Below, one piece after another: positions 18,700-28,412 of a stretch of DNA of 64,000 nucleotides. Both the position numbers and the translations under genes were made by a program. How positions within the stretch are numbered: the first letter of the stretch is position 1; the number at the start of each line of letters is the position of its first letter. This DNA is from Clavibacter sepedonicus (GTDB taxonomy: Bacteria; Actinomycetota; Actinomycetes; Actinomycetales; Microbacteriaceae), in NCBI RefSeq assembly GCF_000069225.1, contig NC_010407.1, positions 1,426,001-1,490,000 of the forward strand, given 5' to 3'. Under the pieces are notes generated by a model. The model was not told the origin of the DNA and made no database searches. It saw only the letters and a list, made by a program, of their open reading frames with translations.

Positions 18700-19946
18700 A
18701 GCGGCCCGAGGGCTTCGACCGGCCGCGGGTCCCGAAGCCGCCCGCGCCCGACGCCCCCACCGGCTCGGCCGAGGCGGAGGCCCGTGGTCGCCGCGGATCC
18801 CGCCCCGCCGCGCCCGTGACGCCCACGCCCCCGCCCGCGACGCGCGCGCCCACATCCCCCGCGACGCCCGCCCCCACGCCGCCCGCGCCCCCGCGCCCCC
18901 GCGCGGCCTGGCGCGACGACGACGAGCCCGACACCGAGCCGATCGTCCTGCCGCACCTCGCGCAGGCGCCGGTCGAGGCACCGCCCGTGCCGCGCACGGG
19001 CCGCGAGCCCGAGACGTCCCGCACCGGCGGCCTGGCCGGGCGGCTCGGCGCACGGGCGCGCCGGACCGCGGAGACCGCGGCCGCCGCGAAGCCGCTCCGC
19101 CGACGCACCCACGCGGACGTGGACGGGGAACCCACGCCCCGGTCCCACCGCCCCGCCCGCCCCGCGAGCGCGGCCACCGGCGACGCGGAGGCGCGCCGCC
19201 AGCTGCGGCGAGCCCGTCGCGAGCGGCAGCGCTACGAGCGCCAGGAGGTGCGCCGCTTCACCCAGCGCACCCGTCGTCGCCGCGCCGGGCTCCTCGGCGC
19301 GCTCGGCGCCGTCCTCACCCTGGCGATCGTCGTCGGCATCGCCGTGTACTCGCCGCTGCTCGCCCTCCGCACCGTCGAGGTGGAGGGCGCCGACCGCGTC
19401 TCGCCGCAGAGCATCCAGGCGGCGCTCTCCGACCAGGTCGGCACGCCGCTCCCGCTCGTCGACCTCGACCGCGTCGGGGACGAGCTCCGCGCGTTCCCCC
19501 TCATCCGCAGCTACAGCACCGAGAGCCGCCCCCCGTCGACGCTCGTGATCCGCATCGTCGAGCGCACGCCCGTGGCCGTGATCCAGTCGGGCGCGGGCTT
19601 CGACCTCGTGGATCCCGCGGGCATCACGATCGAACGCGCCACGGCGCGCCCCGACGGCTACCCGCTCATCGACCTGCCGAGCGCGGACTTCTCGTCCCCT
19701 CGCTTCCAGGCCGCGGCCGCCGTGCTCGTGGCGCTGCCCGCGGACTTCCTGCCGCAGGTCGACAGCATCCAGGCGAACACGACCGACGACGTGATGCTCA
19801 CCCTCCGCAGCGGCAAGAAGGTGCTGTGGGGGAGCGGCGAGCGCTCGGTCGACAAGGCGCAGGTGCTGCAGGCGCTCGTGAAGGCCCGCGGCGACGTGGG
19901 CTCCTACGACGTGTCGGCACCCGACGCGCCCGTCGCCGGACCCTGA
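18696..19946 (+). CDS. ftsQ: cell division protein FtsQ (POTRA domain)
   Basis: Bitopic division protein that recruits FtsL and other divisome parts. It has 416 residues. The first 190 are cytoplasmic and extremely rich in Pro, Ala and Arg, longer than in model bacteria. A transmembrane helix follows (about 197-217, [21 protein letters not shown]), then the POTRA domain ([20 protein letters not shown]) and the FtsQ beta domain ([26 protein letters not shown]). The GTG start at 18696 overlaps the murC stop. The gene is followed by a 137-base gap that holds the ftsZ promoter region. Confidence 0.92.
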   Translation: MKRPEGFDRPRVPKPPAPDAPTGSAEAEARGRRGSRPAAPVTPTPPPATRAPTSPATPAPTPPAPPRPRAAWRDDDEPDTEPIVLPHLAQAPVEAPPVPRTGREPETSRTGGLAGRLGARARRTAETAAAAKPLRRRTHADVDGEPTPRSHRPARPASAATGDAEARRQLRRARRERQRYERQEVRRFTQRTRRRRAGLLGALGAVLTLAIVVGIAVYSPLLALRTVEVEGADRVSPQSIQAALSDQVGTPLPLVDLDRVGDELRAFPLIRSYSTESRPPSTLVIRIVERTPVAVIQSGAGFDLVDPAGITIERATARPDGYPLIDLPSADFSSPRFQAAAAVLVALPADFLPQVDSIQANTTDDVMLTLRSGKKVLWGSGERSVDKAQVLQALVKARGDVGSYDVSAPDAPVAGP

Positions 19947-20034
19947 TCCCGACCGGCCTTCGCGACACGCGGCACGGGAGTCGTCTCCCCGACCCCGAGC
20001 CCCCTAACGTCGGGATCAGGAAATGCATACTGAG

Positions 20035-20058
20035 TAAACTCTAAGCCTCCACCGGAGG
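20035..20058 (+). promoter_or_regulatory. candidate ftsZ promoter -10 and leader inverted repeat
   Basis: TAAACT at 20035-20040 is a plausible -10 element, without a clear -35. CCTCC-ACC-GGAGG at 20046-20058 forms a small inverted repeat at the expected transcription start. Its core CTCCACCGGAG also occurs in front of erpA. The ribosome-binding site GCGGAGG lies at about 20071-20077. Confidence 0.4.
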
Positions 20059-20083
20059 TCGAAGGTTCTAGCGGAGGCCCGTC

Positions 20084-21223
20084 GTGTCGAACAACCAGAA
20101 CTACCTCGCCGTCATCAAGGTCGTCGGCATCGGCGGTGGCGGCGTGAACGCCGTGAACCGCATGATCGAGCTGGGTCTGCGGGGCGTGGAGTTCATCGCG
20201 ATCAACACCGACGCGCAGGCGCTGCTCATGAGCGACGCCGACGTCAAGCTCGACGTCGGCCGCGAGATCACCCGCGGCCTCGGCGCGGGCGCCGACCCCG
20301 AGGTCGGCCGTCGCGCCGCCGAGGACCACGCGGAGGAGATCGAGGAGGCGCTGGCCGGCGCGGACATGGTCTTCGTCACCGCGGGCGAGGGCGGCGGCAC
20401 CGGCACCGGCGGCGCGCCCGTCGTGGCCCGCATCGCGAAGTCGATCGGCGCGCTCACCATCGGCGTCGTCACGAAGCCGTTCGGCTTCGAGGGCAAGCGC
20501 CGCTCGGCGCAGGCCGAGCTCGGCGTGGCGACGCTGAAGAACGAGGTCGACACGCTCATCGTCGTCCCGAACGACCGCCTGCTGGAGATCAGCGACCGCG
20601 GCATCAGCATGCTCGAGGCTTTCGCGACCGCCGACCAGGTGCTCCTCGCGGGCGTCCAGGGCATCACCGACCTCATCACGACCCCCGGCCTCATCAACCT
20701 CGACTTCGCCGACGTCAAGTCGGTGATGCAGGGCGCCGGATCGGCCCTCATGGGCATCGGGTCGTCCCGCGGCGCCGACCGGTCCATCAAGGCCGCCGAG
20801 CTCGCGGTCGCGTCGCCGCTGCTCGAGGCGAGCATCGAGGGCGCGCACGGCGTGCTGCTCTCGATCCAGGGCGGATCCAACCTCGGCATCTTCGAGATCA
20901 ACGACGCGGCCAAGCTCGTGCAGGAGGCCGTGCACCCCGAGGCCAACATCATCTTCGGCGCGGTCATCGACGACACCCTCGGCGACGAGGTGCGCGTCAC
21001 CGTCATCGCCGCGGGCTTCGACGGCGGCGAGCCGGCCTCCAAGGTCGAGAACCGCCGCAGCGGCTTCGTCGCCGCGGGCGGAGGAGCGGTCGCCGCTCCC
21101 GAGGCCGTCGAGTCCGCGCCTGCCCGCCCGCACGCGGAGGCGCCCGTCGCGTCCGTCCCCGCGAGCGACCCGACGTTCGAGGACGACGGCGACGACCTGG
21201 ACATCCCCGACTTCCTGAAGTGA
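20084..21223 (+). CDS. ftsZ: cell division GTPase FtsZ
   Basis: Tubulin-like GTPase that forms the division ring and organises septal wall synthesis. It has 379 residues. Visible are the N-terminal [18 protein letters not shown], the GTP-binding tubulin signature GGGTGTG at residues 103-109, and the T7 loop [11 protein letters not shown] that completes the active site. A variable linker follows, then the conserved C-terminal peptide [15 protein letters not shown] end ([10 protein letters not shown]), the docking site for SepF and FtsW in actinobacteria. The GTG start at 20084 gives the standard [13 protein letters not shown] beginning. There is no ftsA nearby, as normal for actinobacteria. 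Confidence 0.98.
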   Translation: MSNNQNYLAVIKVVGIGGGGVNAVNRMIELGLRGVEFIAINTDAQALLMSDADVKLDVGREITRGLGAGADPEVGRRAAEDHAEEIEEALAGADMVFVTAGEGGGTGTGGAPVVARIAKSIGALTIGVVTKPFGFEGKRRSAQAELGVATLKNEVDTLIVVPNDRLLEISDRGISMLEAFATADQVLLAGVQGITDLITTPGLINLDFADVKSVMQGAGSALMGIGSSRGADRSIKAAELAVASPLLEASIEGAHGVLLSIQGGSNLGIFEINDAAKLVQEAVHPEANIIFGAVIDDTLGDEVRVTVIAAGFDGGEPASKVENRRSGFVAAGGGAVAAPEAVESAPARPHAEAPVASVPASDPTFEDDGDDLDIPDFLK

Positions 21224-21951
21224 GCGACGCCCCGCTGACCGGCGGCGCGCACGCGTCGGACGCCGACCCCGGCGAGGCCCACCCCGGCCTCGCCGAGCGG
21301 TGGGCGTCCGTGCAGGCGGACGTCGCCGACGGGATCCGCGCCGCGGGCCGCCGACCCGACGAGGTCACGACGATCGTCGTCACCAAGTTTCAGCCGGTCT
21401 CCCTCCTCCGCGCCCTCGTCGACCTCGGCGTCCGCGACCTCGGCGAGAGCCGCCACCAGGAGGCGCAGGGCAAGGCCGCGGAGCTCGAGGGCTCGGGTGT
21501 CGCCTGGCACTTCGTCGGCCAGCTCCAGGGCAAGAAGGCCAGGCAGGTGAGGCGCTACGCCTCGGTGATCCACTCCGTCGACCGCCCCTCCCTGATCGAT
21601 GCCCTGTCCTCCGACGAGCAGGAGACGCGCGTGTTCCTGCAGGTCAACCTCACGGCCGACGAGGGGCGCGGCGGCGTCCCGCCCGCCGAGGCCGAGGCCC
21701 TCGCGGAGCACGCGGCGGCCGCCCCCGGCATCCGCGTCCTCGGCGTCATGGCGGTCGCCCCCGACGACGGCGAGCCCCGGCGCGCGTTCGCGCGCCTGCG
21801 CGGCATCTCCGACGACGTGCGCCGCATCCTGCCCGACGCGCGCGCCATCTCCGCCGGCATGTCCGGCGACCTCCGCGAGGCGCTCCTCGAGGGCGCGACA
21901 CACCTTCGGATCGGTTCGGCAATCACGGGAAAGCGACCCGGCGGCCCTTAA
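21220..21951 (+). CDS. YggS/PROSC-family pyridoxal phosphate homeostasis protein
   Basis: Single-domain alanine-racemase-fold protein that binds PLP and is thought to buffer the cofactor and amino acid pools. It has 243 residues; the PLP lysine is K56 in [10 protein letters not shown]. Other signatures are [39 protein letters not shown] and [27 protein letters not shown]. The GTG start at 21220 overlaps the ftsZ stop by four bases. The YfiH-type gene often found between ftsZ and this gene in other actinobacteria is absent here. Confidence 0.94.
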   Translation: MSDAPLTGGAHASDADPGEAHPGLAERWASVQADVADGIRAAGRRPDEVTTIVVTKFQPVSLLRALVDLGVRDLGESRHQEAQGKAAELEGSGVAWHFVGQLQGKKARQVRRYASVIHSVDRPSLIDALSSDEQETRVFLQVNLTADEGRGGVPPAEAEALAEHAAAAPGIRVLGVMAVAPDDGEPRRAFARLRGISDDVRRILPDARAISAGMSGDLREALLEGATHLRIGSAITGKRPGGP

Positions 21952-21996
21952 TGTCGACAGTGCGGTCCGGTTCGTCAGGCCGAAACGGAAAGAGGA

Positions 21997-22494
21997 ATGA
22001 TGGCCAACCCACTTCGCAAGACCATGGTGTACCTGGGACTCGCCGACGAGGAGCTCGACTACCAGCAGGGGCAGCAGCCCGCGCAGCAGCAGCAGTCGCC
22101 TGTGCAGGCCGTCCCGACGCCCGTCCCCGCTCCCCAGCAGCAGGCCAAGCGCGCACCCGTCACCCCCCTGCACAAGCCCTCGACCACCACAAGGAATGCG
22201 GCGCCGGCTGAAATGAACGAGATCCTCACCGTCCACCCCAAGGCCTACAAGGACGCGCAGGTCATCGCCGAGAACTTCCGCGAGGGCGTGCCGGTCATCA
22301 TCAACCTCTCGCAGATGACGGACGACGACGCGCGCCGCCTCATCGACTTCGCCAGCGGCCTGTCCATCGGCCTCTACGGCAAGATCGAGCGCGTGACCGC
22401 CAAGGTCTTCCTCCTGTCGCCGTCGCACGTCGCCGTGTCCGGCGAGCAGTCGGCCACCGAGGCCGAGGTCGAGGCCTCCTTCTTCGGACGCTGA
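21997..22494 (+). CDS. sepF: cell division protein SepF
   Basis: Membrane-binding FtsZ anchor, essential in actinobacteria lacking FtsA. It has 165 residues. The N-terminal amphipathic region ([17 protein letters not shown]) is followed by a Gln/Pro-rich linker ([13 protein letters not shown]) and the globular SepF domain ([32 protein letters not shown], cut here). Two consecutive ATG codons are possible; the second (22000) sits better behind the AAAGAGG site. A TAATGT at 21949-21954, overlapping the yggS stop, could be its own -10 element. Confidence 0.95.
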   Translation: MMANPLRKTMVYLGLADEELDYQQGQQPAQQQQSPVQAVPTPVPAPQQQAKRAPVTPLHKPSTTTRNAAPAEMNEILTVHPKAYKDAQVIAENFREGVPVIINLSQMTDDDARRLIDFASGLSIGLYGKIERVTAKVFLLSPSHVAVSGEQSATEAEVEASFFGR

Positions 22495-22511
22495 TCCACC
22501 GCGCCCCCGAG

Positions 22512-22551
22512 ATGGCGGGCGCCGACGGGACCTCCCATCGGCGCCCGCCAT
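22512..22551 (+). terminator. hairpin terminator after sepF
   Basis: Perfect 14-base stem ATGGCGGGCGCCGA/TCGGCGCCCGCCAT with further GGGA/TCCC pairing inside the loop. It ends only ten bases before the yggT start codon, so yggT must either be expressed by read-through or from a promoter immediately downstream of or inside the hairpin. Confidence 0.7.
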
Positions 22552-22561
22552 ACTTCTGTCC

Positions 22562-22861
22562 GTGCTCATCGTCACCATCATCGCCACCGTCCTGTGGTTC
22601 GCCCTCCTGGCGTTCATCATCTGCATGTGGGGCCGGTTCGTCCTCGACCTGGTCCAGTCGCTGTCCCGGCAGTGGCGTCCGCGCGGTGCGATGCTCATCG
22701 TCGCCGAGGCCTCGTACACGGTCACGGATCCGCCCATCGGCCTCGTCCGCCGGCTCATCCCGCCGCTGCGCCTCGGCCCGGTCGCGCTCGACTTCGGCTG
22801 GATGATCACCATGCTCGTGGCGATCATCCTGTTCAACGTCGCCAGCGGCTTCATCCGCTGA
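22562..22861 (+). CDS. YggT-family membrane protein
   Basis: Protein of 99 residues with two transmembrane segments (about residues 2-24 and 76-96) separated by a soluble loop containing the family motif EASYTVTDPPIGLVRRLIPP. YggT-family proteins accompany sepF and divIVA in many Gram-positive dcw clusters; their precise role is unclear, with links to osmotic tolerance and division reported for some. The GTG start at 22562 lies seven bases after CATACT, a weak leaderless -10 candidate. Confidence 0.9.
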   Translation: MLIVTIIATVLWFALLAFIICMWGRFVLDLVQSLSRQWRPRGAMLIVAEASYTVTDPPIGLVRRLIPPLRLGPVALDFGWMITMLVAIILFNVASGFIR

Positions 22862-22921
22862 CCCACGGGCGCCGCGTCCGCTGATCCGCGCGCGGGTCCC
22901 CGGAGCGATGCGTTCCGCTGA

Positions 22922-22969
22922 TAACGTTGGGTCGCACGTTGTCCCGAATCCCCGTCCGCACCTGCGGAC
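22922..22969 (+). promoter_or_regulatory. candidate divIVA promoter and leader hairpin
   Basis: TAACGT at 22922-22927 is a possible -10 element. GTCCGCA-CC-TGCGGAC at 22954-22969 forms a 7-base-stem hairpin in the putative 5' leader. The ribosome-binding site AGAGGTGG is at about 22987-22994. Confidence 0.35.
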
Positions 22970-23000
22970 CCCGCTCTACGCACAAAAGAGGTGGCAGGCC

Positions 23001-23651
23001 ATGGCTCTCACTCCTGAAGACGTCGTCAACAAGCGTTTCCAGCCGACCAAGTTCCGCGAGGGATACGACCAGGACGAGGTCGACGACTTCCTCGACGAGG
23101 TGGTCGTCGAGCTGCGACGCCTCCACCAGGAGAACGAGGAGCTGCGCCAGCGCCTCGGCTCGGGCGACGCCGCCCCGGCCGCGACGACGGTCATCGACAC
23201 CCCCGCGCCCGCCGCGGTCGAGCAGGCCCCCGTCGTCGTCGAGCCCGAGCCCACGCCGGAGCCCGAGCCGGCCCCGGTCGTCGCCCAGGCGCCCGCCGCT
23301 GCCCCCGCCGCGGACGAGGACGACGAGACCTCCAGCACCAGCAGCCTCCTCAAGCTCGCCCGCAAGCTCCACGAGGAGCACGTCCGCGAGGGCATCGAGA
23401 AGCGCGACGCGCTCGTCGCCGAGGCGCACGCCACCGCCGCGCGCATCGCCGCCGAGGCCGAGGCCGAGCAGCGCTCGAAGACCGCCATTTTGGAGAAGGA
23501 GCGCCAGGTCCTCGAGGGCCGCATCGACGAGCTCCGCACGTTCGAGCGCGAGTACCGCACGAAGCTCAAGGGCTACATCGAGGGCCAGCTCCGCGAGCTC
23601 GACTCCGCCGGTTCCACCGAGGCGCCCGCCACCGCCTCGTTCGGCAACTAG
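23001..23651 (+). CDS. divIVA: DivIVA/Wag31 polar growth protein
   Basis: Coiled-coil scaffold that marks cell poles and directs tip growth in actinobacteria. It has 216 residues. The conserved N-terminal DivIVA domain is MALTPEDVVNKRFQPTKFRE (then GYDQDEVDDFLDEVVVELRRL). A Pro/Glu/Ala-rich linker (about residues 55-110) separates it from a C-terminal coiled coil (LLKLARKLHEEHVREGIEKR and onward). The ATG at 23001 is chosen for the canonical beginning and its ribosome-binding site; a longer in-frame reading from 22908 adds non-family residues. DivIVA homologues are common targets of PASTA kinases such as the one at base 1. Confidence 0.96.
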   Translation: MALTPEDVVNKRFQPTKFREGYDQDEVDDFLDEVVVELRRLHQENEELRQRLGSGDAAPAATTVIDTPAPAAVEQAPVVVEPEPTPEPEPAPVVAQAPAAAPAADEDDETSSTSSLLKLARKLHEEHVREGIEKRDALVAEAHATAARIAAEAEAEQRSKTAILEKERQVLEGRIDELRTFEREYRTKLKGYIEGQLRELDSAGSTEAPATASFGN

Positions 23652-23792
23652 CACCGCACCACCCGCACGCCCGACGGCGGCGTGGGACTCAGGCTCCAGC
23701 GAGCCACGGGGTCCCGCGTCGCCGTCGTCGTTCGCGCAGCCACCGTCACCGCTGCACCGCCAGCACCGCATCGCACCGGAAGAGGTCACCCG
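23652..23792 (+). other. intergenic gap where lspA is often found
   Basis: The 141 bases between divIVA and the pseudouridine synthase contain no convincing reading frame. In many actinobacteria the signal peptidase II gene lspA occupies this place, so it has been moved or lost from the cluster here. Confidence 0.6.
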
Positions 23793-24710
23793 ATGGAGCA
23801 CCGCACCATGCCCGTCCCCGACGGACTCGACGGGCAGCGCGTCGACGTGGGCCTCGCCCGGCTCCTCGGCTTCTCCCGCAGCTTCGCGGCCGAGGTCGCG
23901 GAGGCCGGCGGCGTCACGCAGGACGGGCGCGAGGCCGGCAAGTCCGACCGGCTCGTCGGCGGATCCATGCTCGCCGTCAGCTGGCAGCCGAGGCAGGAGC
24001 CGTCGGTCGTGCCGCTCGCGGTCCCCGACCTCGGCATCGTGCACGACGACGACGACATCGTCGTCGTCGACAAGCCCGTCGGCGTCGCGGCCCACCCGAG
24101 CGTCGGCTGGACCGGGCCCACCGTCCTCGGCGCGCTGGCCGCCGCCGGCTTCCGCCTGAGCACATCCGGCGCGGAGGAGCGGCAGGGCATCGTGCACCGG
24201 CTGGACGCGGGCACCAGCGGCCTGATGGTCGTGGCCAAGACCGAGCGCGCCTACACGGAGCTCAAGCGGCAGTTCCACGACCGCGAGGTCGAGAAGGTCT
24301 ACCACGCGGTCGTGCAGGGTCATCCGGATCCGCTCGCGGGCACCATCGACGCGCCCATCGGCCGCCACCCCCGCAGCGACTGGAAGTTCGCGGTCACCGC
24401 CGACGGCAAGCCGTCCGTCACGCACTACGAGACGCTCGAGGCGTTCCGGCGCGCGGCGCTGCTCGAGGTGCACCTGGAGACGGGCCGCACCCACCAGATC
24501 CGCGTGCACATGGCCGCCCAGCGCCACCCCTGCGTGGGCGACGCGATGTACGGCGCCGACCCCACCATCTCGGCCCAGCTCGGCCTCCAGCGGCAGTGGC
24601 TGCACGCGATGCGGCTCGACATCACGCACCCCGCCACGGGCGATCGTGCGTCGTTCTCGAGCACCTACCCGGCCGACCTGCAGCACGCGCTGGACGTCCT
24701 GCAGGACTGA
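23793..24710 (+). CDS. RluD-type 23S rRNA pseudouridine synthase
   Basis: Converts specific uridines in large-subunit rRNA to pseudouridine. It has 305 residues with an N-terminal S4 RNA-binding domain ([21 protein letters not shown]) and a catalytic domain with [19 protein letters not shown] (catalytic aspartate in HRLDAGTSG, about residue 138) and [13 protein letters not shown]. The ATG at 23793 follows a GGAAGAGG site; the longer reading frame from 23682 adds unlikely residues. RluD targeting helix 69 is the usual role, but specificity is not provable by eye. Confidence 0.93.
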   Translation: MEHRTMPVPDGLDGQRVDVGLARLLGFSRSFAAEVAEAGGVTQDGREAGKSDRLVGGSMLAVSWQPRQEPSVVPLAVPDLGIVHDDDDIVVVDKPVGVAAHPSVGWTGPTVLGALAAAGFRLSTSGAEERQGIVHRLDAGTSGLMVVAKTERAYTELKRQFHDREVEKVYHAVVQGHPDPLAGTIDAPIGRHPRSDWKFAVTADGKPSVTHYETLEAFRRAALLEVHLETGRTHQIRVHMAAQRHPCVGDAMYGADPTISAQLGLQRQWLHAMRLDITHPATGDRASFSSTYPADLQHALDVLQD

Positions 24711-24746
24711 CGCGCGACACGCCCGGAGCGCCTCCGGGAGCCTGCC

Positions 24747-24752
24747 TATGAT
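24747..24752 (+). promoter_or_regulatory. candidate -10 element TATGAT of dnaE
   Basis: TATGAT is one base from TATAAT and lies 35 bases before the dnaE GTG. AGAAGAG near 24777 can act as ribosome-binding site. Confidence 0.45.
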
Positions 24753-24786
24753 TGCTGCACCGCCGACCGATCAGTAGAAGAGACCC

Positions 24787-27700
24787 GTGCCCCGCAACGA
24801 CTCGTTCGTCCACCTCCACGTCCACAGCGAGTACTCCATGCTCGACGGGGCGGCCCGCGTCGGCCCGCTCGTGCAGGCAGCGGCCGAGCAGGGGATGCCG
24901 GCCGTCGCGATCACCGACCACGGCAACGTGTTCGGCGCGTTCGACTTCTGGAAGCAGGCGAAGGCCGCGGGCGTCAAGCCCATCATCGGCACCGAGGCGT
25001 ACATCACACCGGGCACCCACCGCGGCGACCGCACCCGCATCCGGTGGGGCAATGGCGGCCAGGATGACGTCTCCGGATCCGGCGCGTACACGCACCTGAC
25101 GATGCTCGCCGAGACGACCGAGGGCATGCACAACCTGTTCCGGCTCTCGTCGCGCGCCTCGCTCGAGGGCTACTACTTCAAGCCCCGCATGGACCGGGAG
25201 CTCCTCAGTACCTACGCCAAGGGCCTCATCGCCACCACCGGCTGCCCGTCCGGCGAGGTGCAGACGCGCCTCCGGCTCGGCCAGTACGACGAGGCCGTGA
25301 AGGCCGCCGCGGACTTCCGCGACATCTTCGGGGCCGAGAACTACTTCTGCGAGGTCATGGACCACGGGCTCGGCATCGAGCGCCGCATCATGACCGACCT
25401 CCACCGCCTGGCGAAGGACCTCGGCCTCCCGCTCGTCGCCACCAACGACCTGCACTACACGCACGAGCACGACGCGACGAGCCACGCGGCGCTCCTCTGC
25501 GTCCAGTCCGGCACGACGCTCGACGACCCCAACCGCTTCAAGTTCGACGCCGACGAGTTCTACCTGAAGACCGCGCAGCAGATGCGCCACCTCTTCCGCG
25601 ACCACGAGGAGGCGTGCGACAACACGCTCCTCATCGCCGAGCGGTGCGACGTCCAGTTCAACGAGTCCGCCAACTACATGCCGCGCTACCCCGTGCCCGA
25701 GGGCGAGAGCGAGCAGACCTGGTTCGTCAAGGAGGTCGAGCGCGGCCTCGTCAGGCGCTACCCGCGCGGCTTCTCCGACGACGTGCGCAAGCGTGCCGAC
25801 TACGAGGTCGGGGTCATCGCGCAGATGGGATTCCCGGGCTACTTCCTCGTCGTCGCGGACTTCATCAACTGGTCGAAGGAGAACGGGATCCGCGTGGGCC
25901 CCGGCCGCGGATCCGGCGCCGGCTCGATGGTCGCGTACGCCATGGGCATCACCGACCTCGACCCGCTGGAGCACGGCCTGCTGTTCGAGCGGTTCCTCAA
26001 CCCCGACCGCGTCTCCATGCCCGACTTCGACGTCGACTTCGACGACCGTCGCCGCGGCGAGGTCATCCGCTACGTGACCGACAAGTACGGCGACGAGCGC
26101 GTGGCGCAGATCGTCACGTACGGCACCATCAAGGCGAAGCAGGCGCTGAAGGACTCGAGCCGCGTGCTCGGCTACCCGTTCTCCATGGGCGACAAGCTCA
26201 CCAAGGCCATGCCGCCCGCGATCATGGGCAAGGACATCCCGCTGTCCGGCATCCTCGACACCGAGCACCCGCGCTACCGCGAGGCCGGCGACTTCCGCGA
26301 GGTGCTCGCGATGGACCCGGAGGCGCAGAAGGTCTTCGAGACCGCGCAGGGGATCGAGAACCTCAAGCGCCAGTGGGGCGTGCACGCGGCCGGCGTCATC
26401 ATGTCGAGCGAGCCGCTCATCGACATCATCCCGATCATGAAGCGGGAGCAGGACGGCCAGATCGTCACGCAGTTCGACTACCCCGCGTGCGAGTCGCTCG
26501 GCCTCATCAAGATGGACTTCCTGGGGCTGCGCAACCTCACGATCATCGACGACGCGCTCAACAACATCGAGTCGAACCGCGGCGAGAAGCTCGTGCTCGA
26601 GGACCTGGGCCTCGACGACCAGGGGGCGTACGACCTGCTCGCCCGCGGCGACACCCTCGGCGTCTTCCAGCTCGACGGCGGTCCCATGCGCTCGCTCCTG
26701 CGCATGATGAAGCCCGACAACTTCGAGGACATCTCGGCCGTCATCGCGCTCTACCGCCCCGGCCCCATGGGCGCGAACTCGCACACGAACTACGCGCTGC
26801 GGAAGAACGGGCTGCAGGAGATCACCCCGATCCACCCGGAGCTCGAGGAGCCGCTGCGCGAGGTGCTCGGCACCACGCACGGCCTCATCGTGTACCAGGA
26901 GCAGGTCATGTCGGTGGCGCAGAAGCTCGCGGGCTTCACGCTCGCGCAGGCCGACCTCCTGCGGCGCGCGATGGGCAAGAAGAAGAAGTCCGAGCTCGAC
27001 AAGCAGTTCGAGGGCTTCTCGCAGGGCATGAAGGACAACGGCTACTCGATGGCCGCGGTGAAGGCGCTCTGGGACATCCTGCTGCCGTTCTCCGACTACG
27101 CCTTCAACAAGGCGCACTCCGCGGCGTACGGCGTCGTCTCCTACTGGACCGCCTACCTCAAGGCCCATTACCCGGCCGAGTACATGGCGGCGCTGCTCAC
27201 GAGCGTCGGCGACTCCAAGGACAAGATGGCGCTGTACCTCAACGAGTGCCGCCGCATGGGGATCAAGGTCCTCCCGCCGGACGTCAACGAGTCGATCGGC
27301 TTCTTCGCGGCGGCCGGGGCCGACATCCGCTTCGGGCTGGGCGCTGTGCGCAACGTCGGCGCGAACGTGGTCGAGGCGCTCCGCGGCGCCCGCACCGAGC
27401 AGGGCGCATTCGAGTCGTTCGACGACTTCCTCAAGAAGGTCCCGCTGCCGGTCGCCAACAAGCGGACGGTCGAGTCGCTCATCAAGGCCGGCGCGTTCGA
27501 CTCGCTGGGCGACACCCGCCGGGCGCTGCTCGAGGTGCACGAGGGCATGATCGACGCCTCCGTCAGCGACAAGCGCGCGGCCATGAACGGGCAGGTCGGC
27601 TTCGACTTCGACAGCCTCTGGGACGAGCCGCAGCACGCGCGCAAGGTGCCCGAGCGGCCCGAGTGGGCGAAGCGCGACAAGCTCGCGTTCGAGCGCGAGA

Positions 27701-28299
27701 TGCTCGGCCTCTACGTCTCCGACCACCCGCTCGCGGGGCTCGAGATCCCGCTGGCGAAGCTCGCCTCGACGGGCATCGCCGAGCTGCTGGCGACGGACGC
27801 GTCGATGGACGGGGAGACGGTCACGCTGGCCGGGCTCCTCACGAGCGTCCAGCACCGCACCGCGCGGAACTCGGGCAACCAGTACGGCATGGTGCAGCTC
27901 GAGGACTTCGGCGGCGAGATCACCTGCATGTTCATGGGCAAGGCGTACCAGGAGTTCGCGCCCGCCCTCCAGAGCGACACCGTCGTGGTGATCCGCGGCC
28001 GGGTCTCCACGCGCGACGACGGCATGAACATCCACGCGTTCTCGATGTTCCAGCCCGACCTCGGGCAGAGCCTCGGCTCCGGGCCCCTCCTCATCAGCCT
28101 CGCGGAGAACCGGGCGACCACGGAGACCGTCATGGGTCTCAACGACGTGCTCATCCGCCACTCGGGCGACACCGAGGTGCGGCTCCAGCTCGTGAAGGGC
28201 GACAGCGGGCGGGTGTTCGAGATCCCGTACCCGGTCACGGTGAGCGCGGACCTCTACGGCGAGCTCAAGTCGCTGCTCGGGCCGAACTGCCTGGGGTGA
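24787..28299 (+). CDS. dnaE: DNA polymerase III alpha subunit
   Basis: Catalytic subunit of the replicative polymerase. It has 1170 residues, a normal length for DnaE1. The N-terminal PHP domain begins FVHLHVHSEYSMLDGAARV and contains AITDHGNVFGAFDFW. The polymerase palm holds GPGRGSGAGSMVAYAMGI (about residue 373) and the catalytic aspartates in MPDFDVDFDD (about residue 411). Later come LGVFQLDGGPMRSLL, AYRPGPMG-type YRPGPMG, FNKAHSAAYGVVSYWTAYLK and an OB-fold region (VTLAGLLTSVQHRTARNSG). Intact PHP histidines suggest retained proofreading as reported for mycobacterial DnaE1. The GTG start at 24787 fits the family. Confidence 0.97.
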   Translation: MPRNDSFVHLHVHSEYSMLDGAARVGPLVQAAAEQGMPAVAITDHGNVFGAFDFWKQAKAAGVKPIIGTEAYITPGTHRGDRTRIRWGNGGQDDVSGSGAYTHLTMLAETTEGMHNLFRLSSRASLEGYYFKPRMDRELLSTYAKGLIATTGCPSGEVQTRLRLGQYDEAVKAAADFRDIFGAENYFCEVMDHGLGIERRIMTDLHRLAKDLGLPLVATNDLHYTHEHDATSHAALLCVQSGTTLDDPNRFKFDADEFYLKTAQQMRHLFRDHEEACDNTLLIAERCDVQFNESANYMPRYPVPEGESEQTWFVKEVERGLVRRYPRGFSDDVRKRADYEVGVIAQMGFPGYFLVVADFINWSKENGIRVGPGRGSGAGSMVAYAMGITDLDPLEHGLLFERFLNPDRVSMPDFDVDFDDRRRGEVIRYVTDKYGDERVAQIVTYGTIKAKQALKDSSRVLGYPFSMGDKLTKAMPPAIMGKDIPLSGILDTEHPRYREAGDFREVLAMDPEAQKVFETAQGIENLKRQWGVHAAGVIMSSEPLIDIIPIMKREQDGQIVTQFDYPACESLGLIKMDFLGLRNLTIIDDALNNIESNRGEKLVLEDLGLDDQGAYDLLARGDTLGVFQLDGGPMRSLLRMMKPDNFEDISAVIALYRPGPMGANSHTNYALRKNGLQEITPIHPELEEPLREVLGTTHGLIVYQEQVMSVAQKLAGFTLAQADLLRRAMGKKKKSELDKQFEGFSQGMKDNGYSMAAVKALWDILLPFSDYAFNKAHSAAYGVVSYWTAYLKAHYPAEYMAALLTSVGDSKDKMALYLNECRRMGIKVLPPDVNESIGFFAAAGADIRFGLGAVRNVGANVVEALRGARTEQGAFESFDDFLKKVPLPVANKRTVESLIKAGAFDSLGDTRRALLEVHEGMIDASVSDKRAAMNGQVGFDFDSLWDEPQHARKVPERPEWAKRDKLAFEREMLGLYVSDHPLAGLEIPLAKLASTGIAELLATDASMDGETVTLAGLLTSVQHRTARNSGNQYGMVQLEDFGGEITCMFMGKAYQEFAPALQSDTVVVIRGRVSTRDDGMNIHAFSMFQPDLGQSLGSGPLLISLAENRATTETVMGLNDVLIRHSGDTEVRLQLVKGDSGRVFEIPYPVTVSADLYGELKSLLGPNCLG

Positions 28300-28337
28300 T
28301 CCGCGGGCTCGGGTCCCCGGGCGCGGGCGCGCCGGAC

Positions 28338-28412
28338 GCCGGAGCCAGGGAAGCCGGCGCCAGTGAGGCCGGCGCCAGACAAGCCTGCGCCAGACAAGCC
28401 GGCGTTCAGGCC
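28338..28412. repeat. five tandem copies of a 15-base repeat
   Basis: Units start at 28338, 28353, 28368, 28383 and 28398, with consensus GCCGGCGCCAGACAA and two to six differences per copy. The array fills most of the gap between dnaE and the convergent flavin reductase gene and its last unit covers the reductase stop codon. Neighbouring inverted GCCGGC cores also allow small hairpins, so it may serve as a bidirectional terminator. Confidence 0.85.

Noticed and set aside
24622..28161. Open frame of 1179 codons antisense to dnaE
   Set aside because: Same cause; composition typical of a shadow frame and no recognisable motif.
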